From: Salvator merianae
Taxonomy: Eukaryota; Chordata; Lepidosauria; Squamata; Teiidae
Direction of reading: 5' to 3'
Length of the DNA: 64,000 nucleotides
Assembly (NCBI GenBank): GCA_003586115.2
Contig: QVOM02000034.1
Span: forward strand, 113,652,253-113,716,252
Below the pieces are notes generated by a model that ran no database searches, had not been told where the DNA came from, and saw only the letters and a program-made list of their open reading frames with translations. This document shows, piece by piece, positions 46,103 to 57,359 of this stretch (positions within the stretch are counted from its first letter, which is position 1; each line of letters opens with the position of its first letter). The translations under genes and the position numbers were made by a program.

Positions 46103-46119
46103 ATTGTGCAACATCCCTA
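45770..46119 (-). mobile_element. hAT-family copy with internal ATCT array
   Basis: It starts TAGGGACATGCAAATTTC and ends GCAACATCCCTA. The flanks GCTGTGTT and GTTTGTGT are similar but not identical. The interior reads as the reverse complement of the copy at 60331, for example AAGCCTATTCTTTTGC here against GCAAAAGAATAGGCTT there, and GATGAAGC against GCTTCATC. An (ATCT)n array of about 50 bases sits near its right end. Confidence 0.75.
46053..46102 (+). repeat. (ATCT)n tetranucleotide array
   Basis: About 12 ATCT units inside the hAT-family copy, just before its right terminus. The other copies lack it, so it arose after insertion. Confidence 0.95.
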
Positions 46120-46218
46120 GTTTGTGTTTGTGGGGGGCTTCTCTGCCTCTCACAAACAGTAATAGCAGAACATAATATTGTAAACACTCAAGTTGGGTAG
46201 GTCCTGTTCCCAATCTAT

Positions 46219-46745
46219 GGCCATTTCCACACTTACCTTGAGGTGGCCTGCTCCAGCTGCTCCTACTGTAGTGGACCACCAGCTGGACAGGTCCACGTGT
46301 CCCACAACAACACCATCCACATTTGGATGGCTCTTTCAGTACAGCTGCTGTATTATCCCTGAAGCTTGCATAAGCTTTGGAGCTAGTCTCCAACATTTCT
46401 GACAGACAAGATCAAAAGTCCCTGTCCTTGGAGACTTTGGGGGCTCTTTTCTGTGGTGTACATTGGTATGGCACTGAAATGGGTCTCCTGCTAAACCAGA
46501 CATGGAGGCATTTACATGCCTCTATGGTCCAGTTTATACAGTGTTAGATCACTAGTAGACCTTTCCATTGAGCTTTTCTCGTGTCCTGGACTAGGTGTCC
46601 ATTTTGTGGATGGAAAATTCCCACAGGGGGTGGTGCCTCTCTGGTCACTCAAGTGTGCAGAAGAAAGAGACTTTGGGATGCACTGTATCGGTTCACTGGT
46701 AACTGCAGAAAAAAACTCTGTGACAACATTTCCTGACATAGGCCC
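46219..46745 (+). mobile_element. Family B DNA transposon
   Basis: The left end GGCCATTTCCACACTTACC and right end TGACATAGGCCC at about 46745 are imperfectly inverted. Shared family B words include CTCCTGCTAAACCAGACATG and GGTAACTGCAGAAA. The 3-bp flanks do not match, so the boundaries are tentative. The 101-codon minus and other frames have no known motif. Confidence 0.45.
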
Positions 46746-49486
46746 TTCATGCAATTTATAAGTTTATGCAATTAGCAGCCTGCATAGCACAATAGGGCTA
46801 TTGATTTTTCAATACATATGTTTAGCTCTTTGCTCAGAAAATAATGATAGTAGGAGAAGAAATTTGATGATTTTGAAATCTCTAAATATGGAATCTTGCT
46901 TTCACATTTTCCTTGTGAGGAAAACCTGAAAGGATCAAGGTGATAAAAACATAGCTACTCAGCTAGGGACATGTGAAACATCTGGGGTCTGTTTTGTCTT
47001 CATTCCACCTGTTAGTTGATTGAATTGAGTACATTATAGTCAGTTTTTTTTAATCAGGTTTTGCTCCTATTTGAGGGATGTGCAGTGATGGAATTTGTCA
47101 TAGTATTATAAGTGACATTGGCCCTGTACAGATGGGGGGACTGTAGTGCCATTTTGGTGCCTCTATGGTGGGATTGCCAAACCTATTTGTGGCAACCCCA
47201 CCATGACTACGTTATTTCCCCCCAAAAAACACACAATGCCCTATTTTGGGAAAACCTAACTCTGATACCAGGCTTTCCCAGAATAGTGCTATCACTTATC
47301 TTATAGCCAGAGCTGTCATCATCAGTCTAGCTGCTGAACACGTGTAGGAACCAAAAAAGACACCCACACATACAAGGTGATGGCACTGCACACATCTGGG
47401 TATTTCTCACTGGTGCACTGGTGAAATATTCAGATGTGCATACCCACTGCACATGTGCATGGCCAAAAAGATGGATGCACATGCACAGTGGTCACAATTG
47501 TACACTTCTTAGTATTTCGCACCAGTGAAGTTCTCAGATGTGCACATCACCAAAAAGCACAAAGACTGACAATCATTCTGGTGGGACTTTTCTCTGGAAT
47601 ATTGGCTGTTGATGCTATATTTGGCTGATGTCTGGAACCAACCGTTATCCCAATTATGTGTTTACTTAAAAGTGTTGCTTTCTTGCAGTAGTGGCCATCA
47701 AATTGGGCATCACATACTTTGGTTATGTGATATGAGCAATCTAAGTGTCAGAAAAAAGAATTATGGATGACAAAGTTGAGTTAAGCAAAAAAAGAACAAA
47801 ACAAATAGACAAGATTGATGGACAGGATCAAAGAGACTAGTAGAATATCCAAGGGATAGCCATGAAATATTATTAGAGACAGCTGAAACATGACTCAATA
47901 GCACCATCCAACTTACGTATAATATTCTGTATCAAAGAAAAATAAAAAAGAACAAAGCCAACCATTGAATTCCAGAGTGCACACATGTGACATTTGAGAC
48001 AAAGCTCTGCATTTCCTGGATCTTCTGTGCAAGCAGAATATTTCTCATATTGATCAAATTCCTATGACCCCTGCCATCAGCAGACTTGAAGTAGGACTGG
48101 AAGTTGGGTTGTGGATAGTGCTTATCATGTAGGTGACTCAGGTATCCACATGCCTCCTATAACAACTTTACTTAGAGATGTGGCCTAAGAGCATTTTGAG
48201 AGGGAATAAGGTATTTCCATAGAAGAGGTGGGAGACCAGCACATTTGGCACGCTGGCATTTGTCCATCCACCCTCTTGTTGACATATGATTGGCCTTTTG
48301 GCCTATTCTGATGGTGCTTTAAGTGTTTCACCATGCTTAAATTTTGCTCTGCATCAGATGAGCCCAGCCATTGTGAACAGTATCAGATTTAGTAACGCAC
48401 TGGAGCTGCAAACCCTTTTCAGATTACAACTGAATTCTCTGACACATCTATCCTCAATGTACCCTGAAATCTGTTTAGGATTCTGACAGCTATCAGTCTG
48501 CTACCAATATTCAAGACCTGAAAGCATATTGTTTTCTCATTCCCCTTTATAAACACCTTTCACTAAAATCTATTCAGGATGAGCCTCAGGAACATGGTCT
48601 TGATTACTTTCATACTATAAAGAAAAATTGACTTGGTGATGCAGCTCACTGAACTATGCATTGCTCAAAGATATTAGCCAATCCAATCAAATCCTACTTT
48701 ATCATTAATGCCTTCTTTCTGGATGTCTTTGAAGTTCCTCTGTGCTCATTAGAGAACCCTGTATCTTCATTTATCACTAGGCTTGCTGGAATGTTTCATA
48801 CCCAGTCTATTTTAGGAGCCTGTGCATATCTATGCGTTCCTTGTGAATGAAAACCACATGGTGGAAACCGCTTTATTGCTGCTTTGCACTCAGGGTTTAT
48901 TTATAACAATAGCATTGCTCATTCTTTTGAAGACTAAATTAGCCCCTGTAGATGTTCATATTAAACAACAGCTACTTGGGATAATAAATCAAATGTTGAG
49001 TAACACTCTTGATTGCTAGGTAAGTAAAATGTACTTGTAGCCGTAAATTATATTAATTGATCCATAGACTAGAAAGCTTCATCCAAGCAGCTTTTCTCAA
49101 GCTTGATTCAATAAAGAGATTTGGAAACAACAGCCGTACAATCCGCCCCTATATTCCTCAGTTTAATCAGCCAAGTTTGCAATAGAAAGAGGGAGGAATC
49201 ATCAAAGCAGCTATACAAGGTTCTGTCACTTTGCATCTTCTGCCAAATTACTTCTGCATCCCCACCAGTATTTCTGAGCGAGAAGTAATGCTCAGCTGGC
49301 AGAATAGCAATATAAATTCTGCCTATGCATTACAGTATACAGCACAGAATTTGAGGGTGAAGCATTGCTTGAAAATAGCTATGACTACAAACAAAGGCAC
49401 AACAGCTCACCAGAAACGCAAGCGGAGGAGAGCCACCAAGAACTTCAATATTAAGACAGAAGTTGATTTATCTCCCTGGTGAATAA
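46746..49486. other. Non-coding DNA, nothing recognised
   Basis: No gene recognised. A possible DNA-transposon end GGCCCTGTACAGATGGGG lies at about 47119 without a clear partner. Frames are short and without motifs. Confidence 0.45.
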
Positions 49487-49640
49487 GAACATAAGAAGTG
49501 TCCCATTGGATGAGACCCATGGGCCATCTAGTTCAGTAGTCTATTCACATTGTGGCCATAGTGATCCTGTTTGTTTTGTACCCATGGGATTGCAATTCTT
49601 CAAACATTAGGTTGTGCAGTAGGATGAAATCAGTGACCCC
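49487..49640 (-). mobile_element. CR1-type LINE 3' end fragment
   Basis: GAACATAAGAAGTGTCCC then GGGCCATCTAGTTCAGTAGT match in arrangement AAGAACATAATAGTAGCC and CGGCCTAGTCCAGCATTCTG at the 3' end of the CR1-type element at 62012. About 150 bases of the 3' end remain. Confidence 0.65.
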
Positions 49641-49851
49641 ATGTAATATAGTGATTGGACTGATGGGCTAGAACCTAGAAAACTCTGGATTCAAGATCTT
49701 GCTCATCCAGGAAAGCTCACTAAGTGACCTTGCACCATGTATGGCCTCTTAGTTGTGTTGTTTCCTCAAGGCTGTTGTGGAGGTAAGATGGAGAGAAAGT
49801 GAATGGCTTCCATTCCCTTGGGCTCTTTGGAAGAAAAATGAGATTGTACTG

Positions 49852-49854
<3 letters not shown>

Positions 49855-49883
<29 letters not shown>
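49855..49883 (+). repeat. (TG)n dinucleotide array
   Basis: About 14 TG units. Confidence 0.9.
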
Positions 49884-49885
<2 letters not shown>

Positions 49886-50416
49886 CCTGACTCATACATG
49901 AGCTGTTGTAATAAGGAAGAAAGTACCAGTTATTATATCAAGCAACCTCTGTCAAATGGATGACCTCCATATAGCCTAGATTAAAACTACTACAGGTCCC
50001 AATCAGCTGTTGATTGCATTGAATAGTAACTGTGTTCCACGGATACTAGGTCAACAGAGTTTGTAACAGGGTACCCCGTCTGCACTTGGTTTGCATACAA
50101 ATTTCCTCACATCTAAATTTCTTAGCAGGTTGAGGTTACAAATTACTGGACCATATTTCTAACATTGCACAGATACAGTATAAATCTTCATTATTATAGA
50201 TTAGTCAGTTTACGCAAACACTCCTTTTCACATTTTTATTTGTTCTAGTTTCCCCCAAAACAGCTTGTTAACACCTGTTAACATGTTTGTGCTTTGTTTC
50301 TGTCAAAACATAAAAATAAATATAGAGGAGAAGTTCACTTAGGCTGCCTTCAGATGCAAGCTATATCCCAGGATCCTCGTGTTACTATATTGGGAATGCC
50401 AGACATACCCCAGGCA
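49884..50416. other. Non-coding DNA, nothing recognised
   Basis: Ordinary AT-rich sequence. A weak GGCTGCCTTCAGATGCAAG word at 50342 resembles ends of short palindromic elements, but no partner was found. Confidence 0.45.
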
Positions 50417-50424
50417 CTCCCAAT

Positions 50425-50793
50425 TAAGGATGTGCACAAATGAAATTTGTGTGTAGTTTTGCAATCAAGCTGAAAATACATTTTTTTGCTTCATCAGCAA
50501 ATTGCAATATTGAAAACTTTTTTTTTTTTTTTTGCATTCACTTCCACATTTTTTGCAGATAAAAATACATTTTTTCCCACTGAAAAAGACCTTTTCATGT
50601 GCAAAATGCAGCAAAAACATGGATATGTGATCATTTTATTTTATTTTTTTTTTGTTTTGCAGGTGGGGAGACTGATTGAATTTATCAAATTTTGGAAATG
50701 CAAAAAACTGCATTTTCATTTTGATGCAAATATCCACGTCTGCTAAATATTCAATTGAATTTGTGAACACAAATCAAATTTTTCACATCTCTA
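50425..50793 (+). mobile_element. hAT-family copy with perfect 8-bp duplication
   Basis: It starts TAAGGATGTGCACAAATG and ends TTTTTCACATCTCTA, flanked by CTCCCAAT on both sides (50417-50424 and 50794-50801). The interior TTTGCTTCATCAGCAAATTG matches the copy at 60331 (TTGGCTTCATCAGAGAATTT). A poly(T) run interrupts it near 50518-50533. About 369 bp, non-coding. Confidence 0.85.
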
Positions 50794-51199
50794 CTCCCAA
50801 TTTAGTGCTGAGCACAAGTAGCATACTGCAATGTTTTCACGAGAAATCCAGCAACAATGTTGTGTTTCTTATAATAGCTCTGCTTACCTTTGCATCTGGC
50901 AAGCAGCTTTCGCAATCAGGTTGATTGGGGCTACCAGAAGCCTGACAAGTGTGTCAAAAACAAGAGCAGGAAGTATGCAGTTGCTTAGAAAGGAGGGGGA
51001 GAGGGAAGAACAGGAGGAAGGAAGGAATCTTTCCCAATTTGTACAGTGCATTACCAAATAAAAAATTCATTTGAAGAAAAGCGTACAGTATTTTAGACAA
51101 GAGAAACAGTACAAAAATATGTTTACTGATAAAAATAACAAAAATGCATTACAGTAAGGATATTTTTATATTATGCTAAATTTTATTTTAATCAACTAA

Positions 51200-51340
51200 T
51201 ATGTTTTAATAGGGGTTTATGGTGAGGTATTGCTCTGTCCTTATTCTTCTGGGTTTTTCTTAGTTATTTGTCTGTAAACTGCTTTGGGATTCGAAGATGG
51301 GAAATAGTATAAAATTCTTTAAAATAAATAAATATAAAAT
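51200..51340 (+). mobile_element. L2-like LINE 3' end, plus strand
   Basis: TGTAAACTGCTTTGGGATTC followed by TAAAATAAATAAATA is the usual GTAAxCxxCxxTGxGxxxC plus A-rich tail of the L2-like LINEs here. A (T)n-rich stretch before it fits the 3' UTR. The 5' extent is unclear. Confidence 0.5.
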
Positions 51341-53084
51341 GCACACATGACACTGGTAACTCCAAAAAAAAAAAAAAGCGCAAACTAAACATCACTAAAC
51401 ATTCACAGATATTGAGCCAAACTGAACCCTAGACTGGCAACTTGAAAACATTTTCAGACAAAAATTGACAAATTTGATCAAGCCTACTCAACTGAGAATG
51501 CAAATGTGATTATTTTATGTGTGGATAAATATGTGTGCTACATAGTAACAACTTGTAAGAAAAAAAATAGTCTGACTGTTGGAACAAACTACATGTACTA
51601 ATCTCAAAATCATTCTTTAAAAATCCCTTATGTAAAAGCTTTATATTTATTTGTCTGTTTGACTATTTACCTCAGCTGATTTAGAATGATTTCTCTTAGG
51701 TATTTAATCCTATAGTTATGTCTGTTTATTTATTTTATTTATTTGCATTATTATCCCGCCCTATACCCGAAGGTCTCAGGGTGGGATACAACAATTAAAA
51801 CAACAATAACAACAACAAAACTCATAAAAGGCATGCAATAAAACAGAAGTCTGAAAGTAGGGAGGGAAAGCTGTACTTTTAGCCAAAGGCAAGGGTAAAC
51901 AGGTGTGTCTTTATTGCTTTCCTAAAGATGTAAAGTGATAAAACTTGACGCACCTCAGTGGGAAAAGTGTTCCACAGTCCGGGGGCCAACAGTGAAAAGG
52001 CCCTATCCCGGTGCCCACCCCTTTAGCTGTTGAAGGTGGTGGTACAACCAGGAGGGCCTCATCTGCAGATCTTAAGGCACAGGCAGGCTGATATGGGAGA
52101 AGATGCTCCTTTAGGTATTTGGGGCCCAAGCCATTTAGGGCCTTATAGGTTAAGGTTAACACCTTGAATTGGGCTCGGTAGTGAATTGGCAGCCAGTGCA
52201 GGTCTTTTAAGACCGGCATGATATGCATCCGTCCAGCTGTTCCAGTCAGCAGTCTTGCTGATGCATTCTGCACCAGTTGCAGCTTCCGAACCGCCTTCAA
52301 GGGCAGCCCCATGTAAAGCACGTTACATTATTCCAACCTGGAAGTTACCAAAGCATGGATTACTGTGGCCAGATTATCTTTGTCCAGAAGGGGTCGTAGC
52401 TGGCGAACCAGCCGTAGCTGGAGGTATGCATTCTTGGCCACTGCCTCTACCTGAGTTTCAAGTGTAAGCATAGAATCCAAGAGTACCCCCAGATTCCGCA
52501 TATGTCCTTTCCAGGGCAAACCAACCCCATCAAGGTTCAGATGCCTTCCAACTTCATGGACCTGAGACCCTCTGACAAACAGTACCTCCATCTTGTCAGG
52601 ATTCAGCTTCAATTTATTGGCCCTCATCCAGCCCATTACTGCTTCCAGGCACCTGTCCAACACTTCAACCACCCATCCTGATTCAGATGGCACAGATATG
52701 TAGAGCTGAGTGTCATCTGCATATTGATGACATCTGACTCCAAATCTCCTGATGATCTCCCCCAGTGGCTTCATATATATATTGAAAAGCATGGAAGATT
52801 AGATCGACCCCTGAGGAACCCCACACCTGAGTTCCCAGGATGACGAGCAGGAATCTCCCACAACTACCTTCTGAAATTGGCCTCGGAGATAGGAGCGGAA
52901 CCACTGTAACACAGTGCCTCCAACTCCTAAACTCCATAATCTCTTCAGAAGGATATCATGATCAATGATGTCAGAAGCCGCCGAGAGATCCAGGCGATCC
53001 AATAGGGATGCATTCCCCTTGTCTTTCTCCCAGAGAAGGTCATCAAGTGGGGCGACCAAGGTGGTTTCTGTGCCACAACCAGAC

Positions 53085-53667
53085 CTGAAGCCAGATTGAA
53101 ATGGGTCTAGATAATCAGCTTCTTCCAAGCATGCTTGTAGTTGAACAGCTACTGCACTCTCTAATACCTTGCTCAAAAATGGTACGTTGGCCACTGGGCG
53201 ATTGTTGTTTAAATCATCTGGATTCAGGGAGGACTTCTTGAGGAGGGGCCATACCACTGCCTCTTAAAGAGCCAGCGGGACCACCCCATCTCTCAAGGAG
53301 GAATTTACTACTCCCTGGACCCACCCGGTCATACCGTCCTTGCTAGCTTTTATCAACCAAGAAGGGCAAGGATCTAGAGGGCATGTAGTAGGTTGAACTC
53401 TAGCAAGCAGCTTGTCCACATCCTCAGGCCGCAATAATTGAAACTGATCCAAAGTACCTGGACCAGATAGTTCTCTTGACACTTCCTCTGGATTATTCTC
53501 AACTGTGGCATCCAATCCCCCACAAATCTGAATGACTTTGCCCTCAAAGTGCCTTGCAAATTCATCACAGCAGATATTACAAGGCAATTGCCCTTGTTTT
53601 CTTGGGCATGATTTTATAAGGCCATTTACTACTTGGAAGAGCTCTGCTGGACAGTTACTTGAGGATG
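53085..53667 (-). repeat. Tandem duplication unit 1 inside L2
   Basis: A 583-bp direct repeat, head to tail with 53668-54250. This unit lies nearer the element's 3' end and continues into the intact RT. It carries a stop (GCTCTTTAAGAG on the minus strand) where unit 2 has GCTCTTAAAGAG. Confidence 0.85.
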
Positions 53668-54250
53668 CTGAAGCCAGATTGAAATGGGTCTAGATAATCA
53701 GCTTCTTCCAAGCATGCTTGTAGTTGAACAGCTACTGCACTCTCTAATACCTTGCTCAAAAATGGTATGTTGGCCACTGGGTGATTGTTGTTTAAATCAT
53801 TTGGATTCAGGGAGGACTTCTTGAGGAGGGTCCATACTACTGCCTCTTTAAGAGCCAGCTGGACTACCCCATCTCTCAAGGAGGTATTTACTACTCCCTG
53901 GACCCATCTGGTCATACCTTCCTTGCTAGCTTTTATCAACCAAGAAGGGCAAGGATCTAGAGGGCATGTAGTAGGTTGAACTCTAGCAAGCAGCTTGTCC
54001 ACATCCTCAGGCCGCAATAATTGAAACTGATCCAAAGTACCTGGACCAGATAGTTCTCTTGACACTTCCTCTGGATTATTCTCAACTGTGGCATCCAATC
54101 CCCCACAAATCTGAATGACTTTGCCCTCAAAGTGCCTTGCAAATTCATCACAGCAGATATTACAAGGCAATTGCCCTTGTTTTCTTGGGCATGATTTTAT
54201 AAGGCCATTTACTACTTGGAAGAGCTCTGCTGGACAGTTACTTGAGGATG
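53668..54250 (-). repeat. Tandem duplication unit 2 inside L2
   Basis: The second 583-bp unit, joined to the upstream N-terminal linker. By eye it differs from unit 1 at roughly 15 sites, about 2-3 percent. The reading frame is open through the unit and ends just after the junction. Confidence 0.85.
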
Positions 54251-54505
54251 CAATGGTGGTGAAGAAATAAGATCTTTTTGCTGCCATCACTGCCACATGA
54301 TAAGCACAATAATGTCTTCTAGCCTGTGTTCAGTCAGATTCACAGCGGGAGCCATGTCACCTGCACTCTAGTTGTCGACCGTCCTGTTAAACTGCCCATA
54401 ACTCCGCAGAATACCAGAATTATTAGGTTATCGGCCTTGGACAATTCTGCATTGGCTGCTATAGTGGAACAGCAAATATACTAGGAGCCTCCCTTCCATA
54501 TGTTA

Positions 54506-54828
54506 GGGCCTGTTCACACTTTCCACCATAGAACAGGGCAATAATCCTGTTCTATAGTGAATTAGACCTCACAGTGCAGCAACCAGCTACACTGCAAGGC
54601 CATAGGACAGACCAGAAGCAGGATACCAGCATTTGCAGTACAAATGCTGGCATCCTGTTGGTGTTCTGCTCCATGACAGTGACCAGGAACCTTCCAGCTG
54701 CTGCCATGGCAACCAGCAGTGCTGCATGATGGTATTGGGTACAGCTGTGGAGCACAATTTTGTGTTCCACAGCAGGTAGTGATCCGGAGTGCCCCTGACT
54801 CTAACTAGTGTCAAGTGCAAAAATGCCC
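54506..54828 (+). mobile_element. Family A DNA transposon copy
   Basis: It starts GGGCCTGTTCACACTTTCC and ends GTGCAAAAATGCCC, with flanks TTA and TGA. The subterminal hairpin ATAGAACAGG ... CCTGTTCTAT spans 54528-54555. Inside, GCATTTGCAGTACAAATGC and AGCTGCTGCCATGGCAACC are typical. About 323 bp. Confidence 0.75.
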
Positions 54829-54961
54829 TGATATGGGGAGGGAGGATCCACAGAAACTGACTGAGTCTCTTTTCAAGGATGGATTTTATTTTTCTTTTAA
54901 GCTTCATAGCTAACAAATGACTTGTGAACAATTTAATGATTTCCTGGCATTTTTACAATTA

Positions 54962-55160
54962 GGGCCCAGCTACCCCTACATTTTGATCCAATTTTGATCC
55001 ACCTTTGGAATAAGAGAACACATGAACATGAACTTCTTTCCACATTACCTAACCCAAAAGTAGATTTTCTTGCCTTTTTGCAGCTTGCCTTTTTGCTGGC
55101 ATGTTCTCTCACTCTGAAGGTGGATGAAAGATGGATTGAAATTTGGGTTTAGTTAGGCCC
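54962..55160. mobile_element. 199-bp palindromic MITE with TTA duplication
   Basis: Inverted arms of about 65 bases, roughly 80 percent matched. GGGCCCAGCTA pairs with TAGTTAGGCCC, GATCCACCTTTGG with CTGAAGGTGGATG, and GAGAACACATG with CATGTTCTCTC. TTA flanks both ends (54959-54961 and 55161-55163). GGGCC termini with a TTA duplication are the PIF/Harbinger pattern. Non-coding. Confidence 0.85.
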
Positions 55161-55163
55161 TTA

Positions 55164-56281
55164 GAAAATACAATATACTGTCCTGAAAATTAAAGATTAG
55201 ATCAAACCAAAGTGAATGGTTTCTGACTTAGAGTATGTTCACATGAGCTTAAAAAACCAACTTTCACTCACTTCAAAGCTAAGATTATCACATTTTTCAG
55301 TGAGAAGGCAGATAGATCCCAAGTATTTAGCAGTAAAACAAAAGAAAGCGAGCCTGCCTTCAAGTAAATCTGACAAATTGCCATGTGTGCTTACTGGCAT
55401 TTCCAGCTGTGCCTGCATTGGTGGAGTGCCAGTGAATCTGGGGTATATTTTTCTAGTGTTAAATATGGAGCAATATGCCTCTTGATGTATAAATTATAGG
55501 TTAAATCTGTGGGATGTGCAAAACAGCCCCCATAGAACAATGGGGAAGATTTCACAACAATTCTATATTCACATAAGTTTAAAACATGTTTTAAATTGTT
55601 ATTGGGCATTGGAGGCCTTACCTGGATTTCCCATTTCAGATCTAAAATCACATCAAACAGAATCAAACCATAAATCTACAAAGTAGCTATGAAAGAGAAC
55701 TGGTTTTATTTTGATTGAGGGCTCTGGAATCACTGGGGAATAGCAGTAAACCATCATGCTTCTTGCCTAAAGCAGTTTTTCAGCCAGGTGTCTGAACAAC
55801 CTTAGTTAGCCAAAGACTCTAATAGATATTCCAGGCAGCTGTACATATTAATCAGGCCTTTTAAATGGTCACAGTAGGAGAGCATGAAATTCAAAAATAT
55901 GGGGTGTTGATGCATAGCACTGGTACATTACTGTCTTTGGGGAGGAGGCAGATGCAAGATGTTTTCACATGCTAAATGGACTTTGACAGATCTTCTGAAT
56001 TTCTCCTACATGCTCTTCAAGCAGAATGCTTCATCTCTCCTCCATACCTCAAATTATATCTTTATCATTGACATACTTAGTAAGGCATTTTTAAAACAAA
56101 CTGGCTATTCTGGATGCAGAAAATTCACTATACTTTAGGTTTTGTTCCAGATTACAGAATTTGTCCTTTATTTTAAAAGAACTCTAATGGAGTATGAAAT
56201 AGCATCATGGTATATGCAAAAAGCATGAATCTTAGATCCTCCCTGCCATTACAAAATGAGTGGGTAGGTGAAAATTTTGTA
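55164..56281. other. Non-coding DNA, nothing recognised
   Basis: Ordinary AT-rich sequence with short incidental frames only. Confidence 0.5.
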
Positions 56282-56289
56282 TTTGACAG

Positions 56290-56637
56290 CAGAGATCTGC
56301 AAACTTTGGTTCATGTTCAAATATTTGACCAAACAGTTCTTTTTTTGCTGATGTTCTCACTGAACCAAATATACGATTGTTTGAATATCCACAACTTCGT
56401 TGGAACCAAACTAGACTCATTCTTGTGAATGCAAACACATTCAATCGAACAGTTCATGTTTGGTGTGTTTTTGCCCTTGAAAAGTGGCTTCTCAATAGAG
56501 AAATTATATATATATATATCTCAACAAGTTCAGTATTGAACGTGAACTACTGTTTTTTTTGTGCTGTTGAACTGAACAAGCAGGTGTTTGATTCAATGAC
56601 AAACTGAATACACAACTTTCATTCATGCACATCCTTA
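56290..56637. mobile_element. hAT-family copy, GAAC-rich subfamily
   Basis: It starts CAGAGATCTGCAAAC and ends TTCATGCACATCCTTA. The flanks are TTTGACAG and TTTGACAA, an 8-bp duplication with one mismatch that keeps T at position 2 and A at position 7. The interior is rich in GAAC/GTTC and TTTGGTTC words and differs from the TTTTCG-rich copies, but the termini match them. An (AT)n run lies at 56505-56519. Confidence 0.75.
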
Positions 56638-56759
56638 TTTGACAAAAACTGTGGCAAGCAGCTGACAACAATGTCATTTGTACAGACAATTATCCTCCCA
56701 AAATCAATCTGCTAGTTTAGGTTTCTCTTTGGGTCTCTCTGAACTTACCTAAGATTCAG

Positions 56760-57074
56760 AATACTGTGCCATGAATTCTTCTTCAGGGCGTCTTCCGACC
56801 ATACACTTGTGTGGAATATAGAGGTCTTGCATACCATGATTTTTATCCATCTGTATCATATGGAGTATAACCCAGATAAGGAGACTTCTGTTCTGGATTA
56901 CTGGTGGACCTGATTAAAAAGTGGTACATGCTGGTATACCAGCAAGGGTGATCTGGAACACAGAGGCTTGCAGAAGGTGCACCTCCATTTTCCAGACTTC
57001 CAGGAGACTCATTTCAGCAGTGCACCAAAGTGTGCTACCAAAATGGATTCTCCAGGGGCTCCAAGGACAGTAAC
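56760..57074 (+). mobile_element. Family B-like segment, ends unclear
   Basis: GGTATACCAGCAAGGGTGAT, CTGGAACACAGAGGCTTGCA and CAAAATGGATTCTCCAGGGG recur in other family B segments near 23210-23290 and 46430-46500. No termini were assigned. A family A copy starts at 57078. Confidence 0.35.
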
Positions 57075-57077
57075 TTT

Positions 57078-57356
57078 GTATGTTTTCACACTTACCACAT
57101 TAGAACAGATTAATCAGTCTGTTCTAACTTGGTTTTGTCCATGCAACACAGACACAGTCTGCACTGCATGACCCTGGTGCAGAATTCACAATGCAAATGT
57201 TGGTAGACGTGCCTGATGCTTACCATGGCAGTGGCCAGGAAGCATCTGGACACTGCCATGATGACCGCTGGGCCATGCAGTGTGCAGATGCACACAGGCA
57301 TGATTGGTTGGTCACATAGACCCAGCTGTTATGCTGCAAGGTAAGTGTGAATGCTC
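57078..57356 (+). mobile_element. Family A DNA transposon copy, short
   Basis: It starts GTATGTTTTCACACTTACC and ends GGTAAGTGTGAATGCTC, with TTT on both sides (57075-57077 and 57357-57359). A near-perfect subterminal hairpin TTAGAACAGA ... TCTGTTCTAA lies at 57100-57127. Contains GGAAGCATCTGGACACTGCC. About 279 bp, likely an internally shortened copy. Confidence 0.75.
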
Positions 57357-57359
57357 TTT

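Larger units (their letters stand above)
51716..54450 (-). pseudogene. L2-like LINE: ORF2 reverse transcriptase to 3' end
   Basis: A 5'-truncated L2-like LINE on the minus strand. In order, it has an N-terminal linker (AAKRSYFFTTIASSS), LKKSSLNPDDLNNNRPVAN, then ACLEEADYLDPFQSGFRSG (RT domain), DRLDLSAASDIIDHDILLKR, GVPQGSI and the catalytic motif HQYADDTQLYISV near 52720. Later come LNPDKMEVLF, YKALNGLGPKYL and LLVVPPPST at the C-terminus, and a 3' UTR with TATCCCACCCTGAGACC, CGGGTATAGGGCGGG and an (AAAT)n tail. Stops break it near 53260, 52795 and 52325. The RT active-site YADD is intact. Part of the RT-proximal region is tandemly duplicated. The endonuclease domain is missing. Confidence 0.85.

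Noticed and set aside
46965..47090. Possible hAT-family copy between TAGGGACATGTG and GAGGGATGTGCAG
   Set aside because: Both terminal-like motifs point the same way, so they are not inverted ends, and the interior does not match the family.
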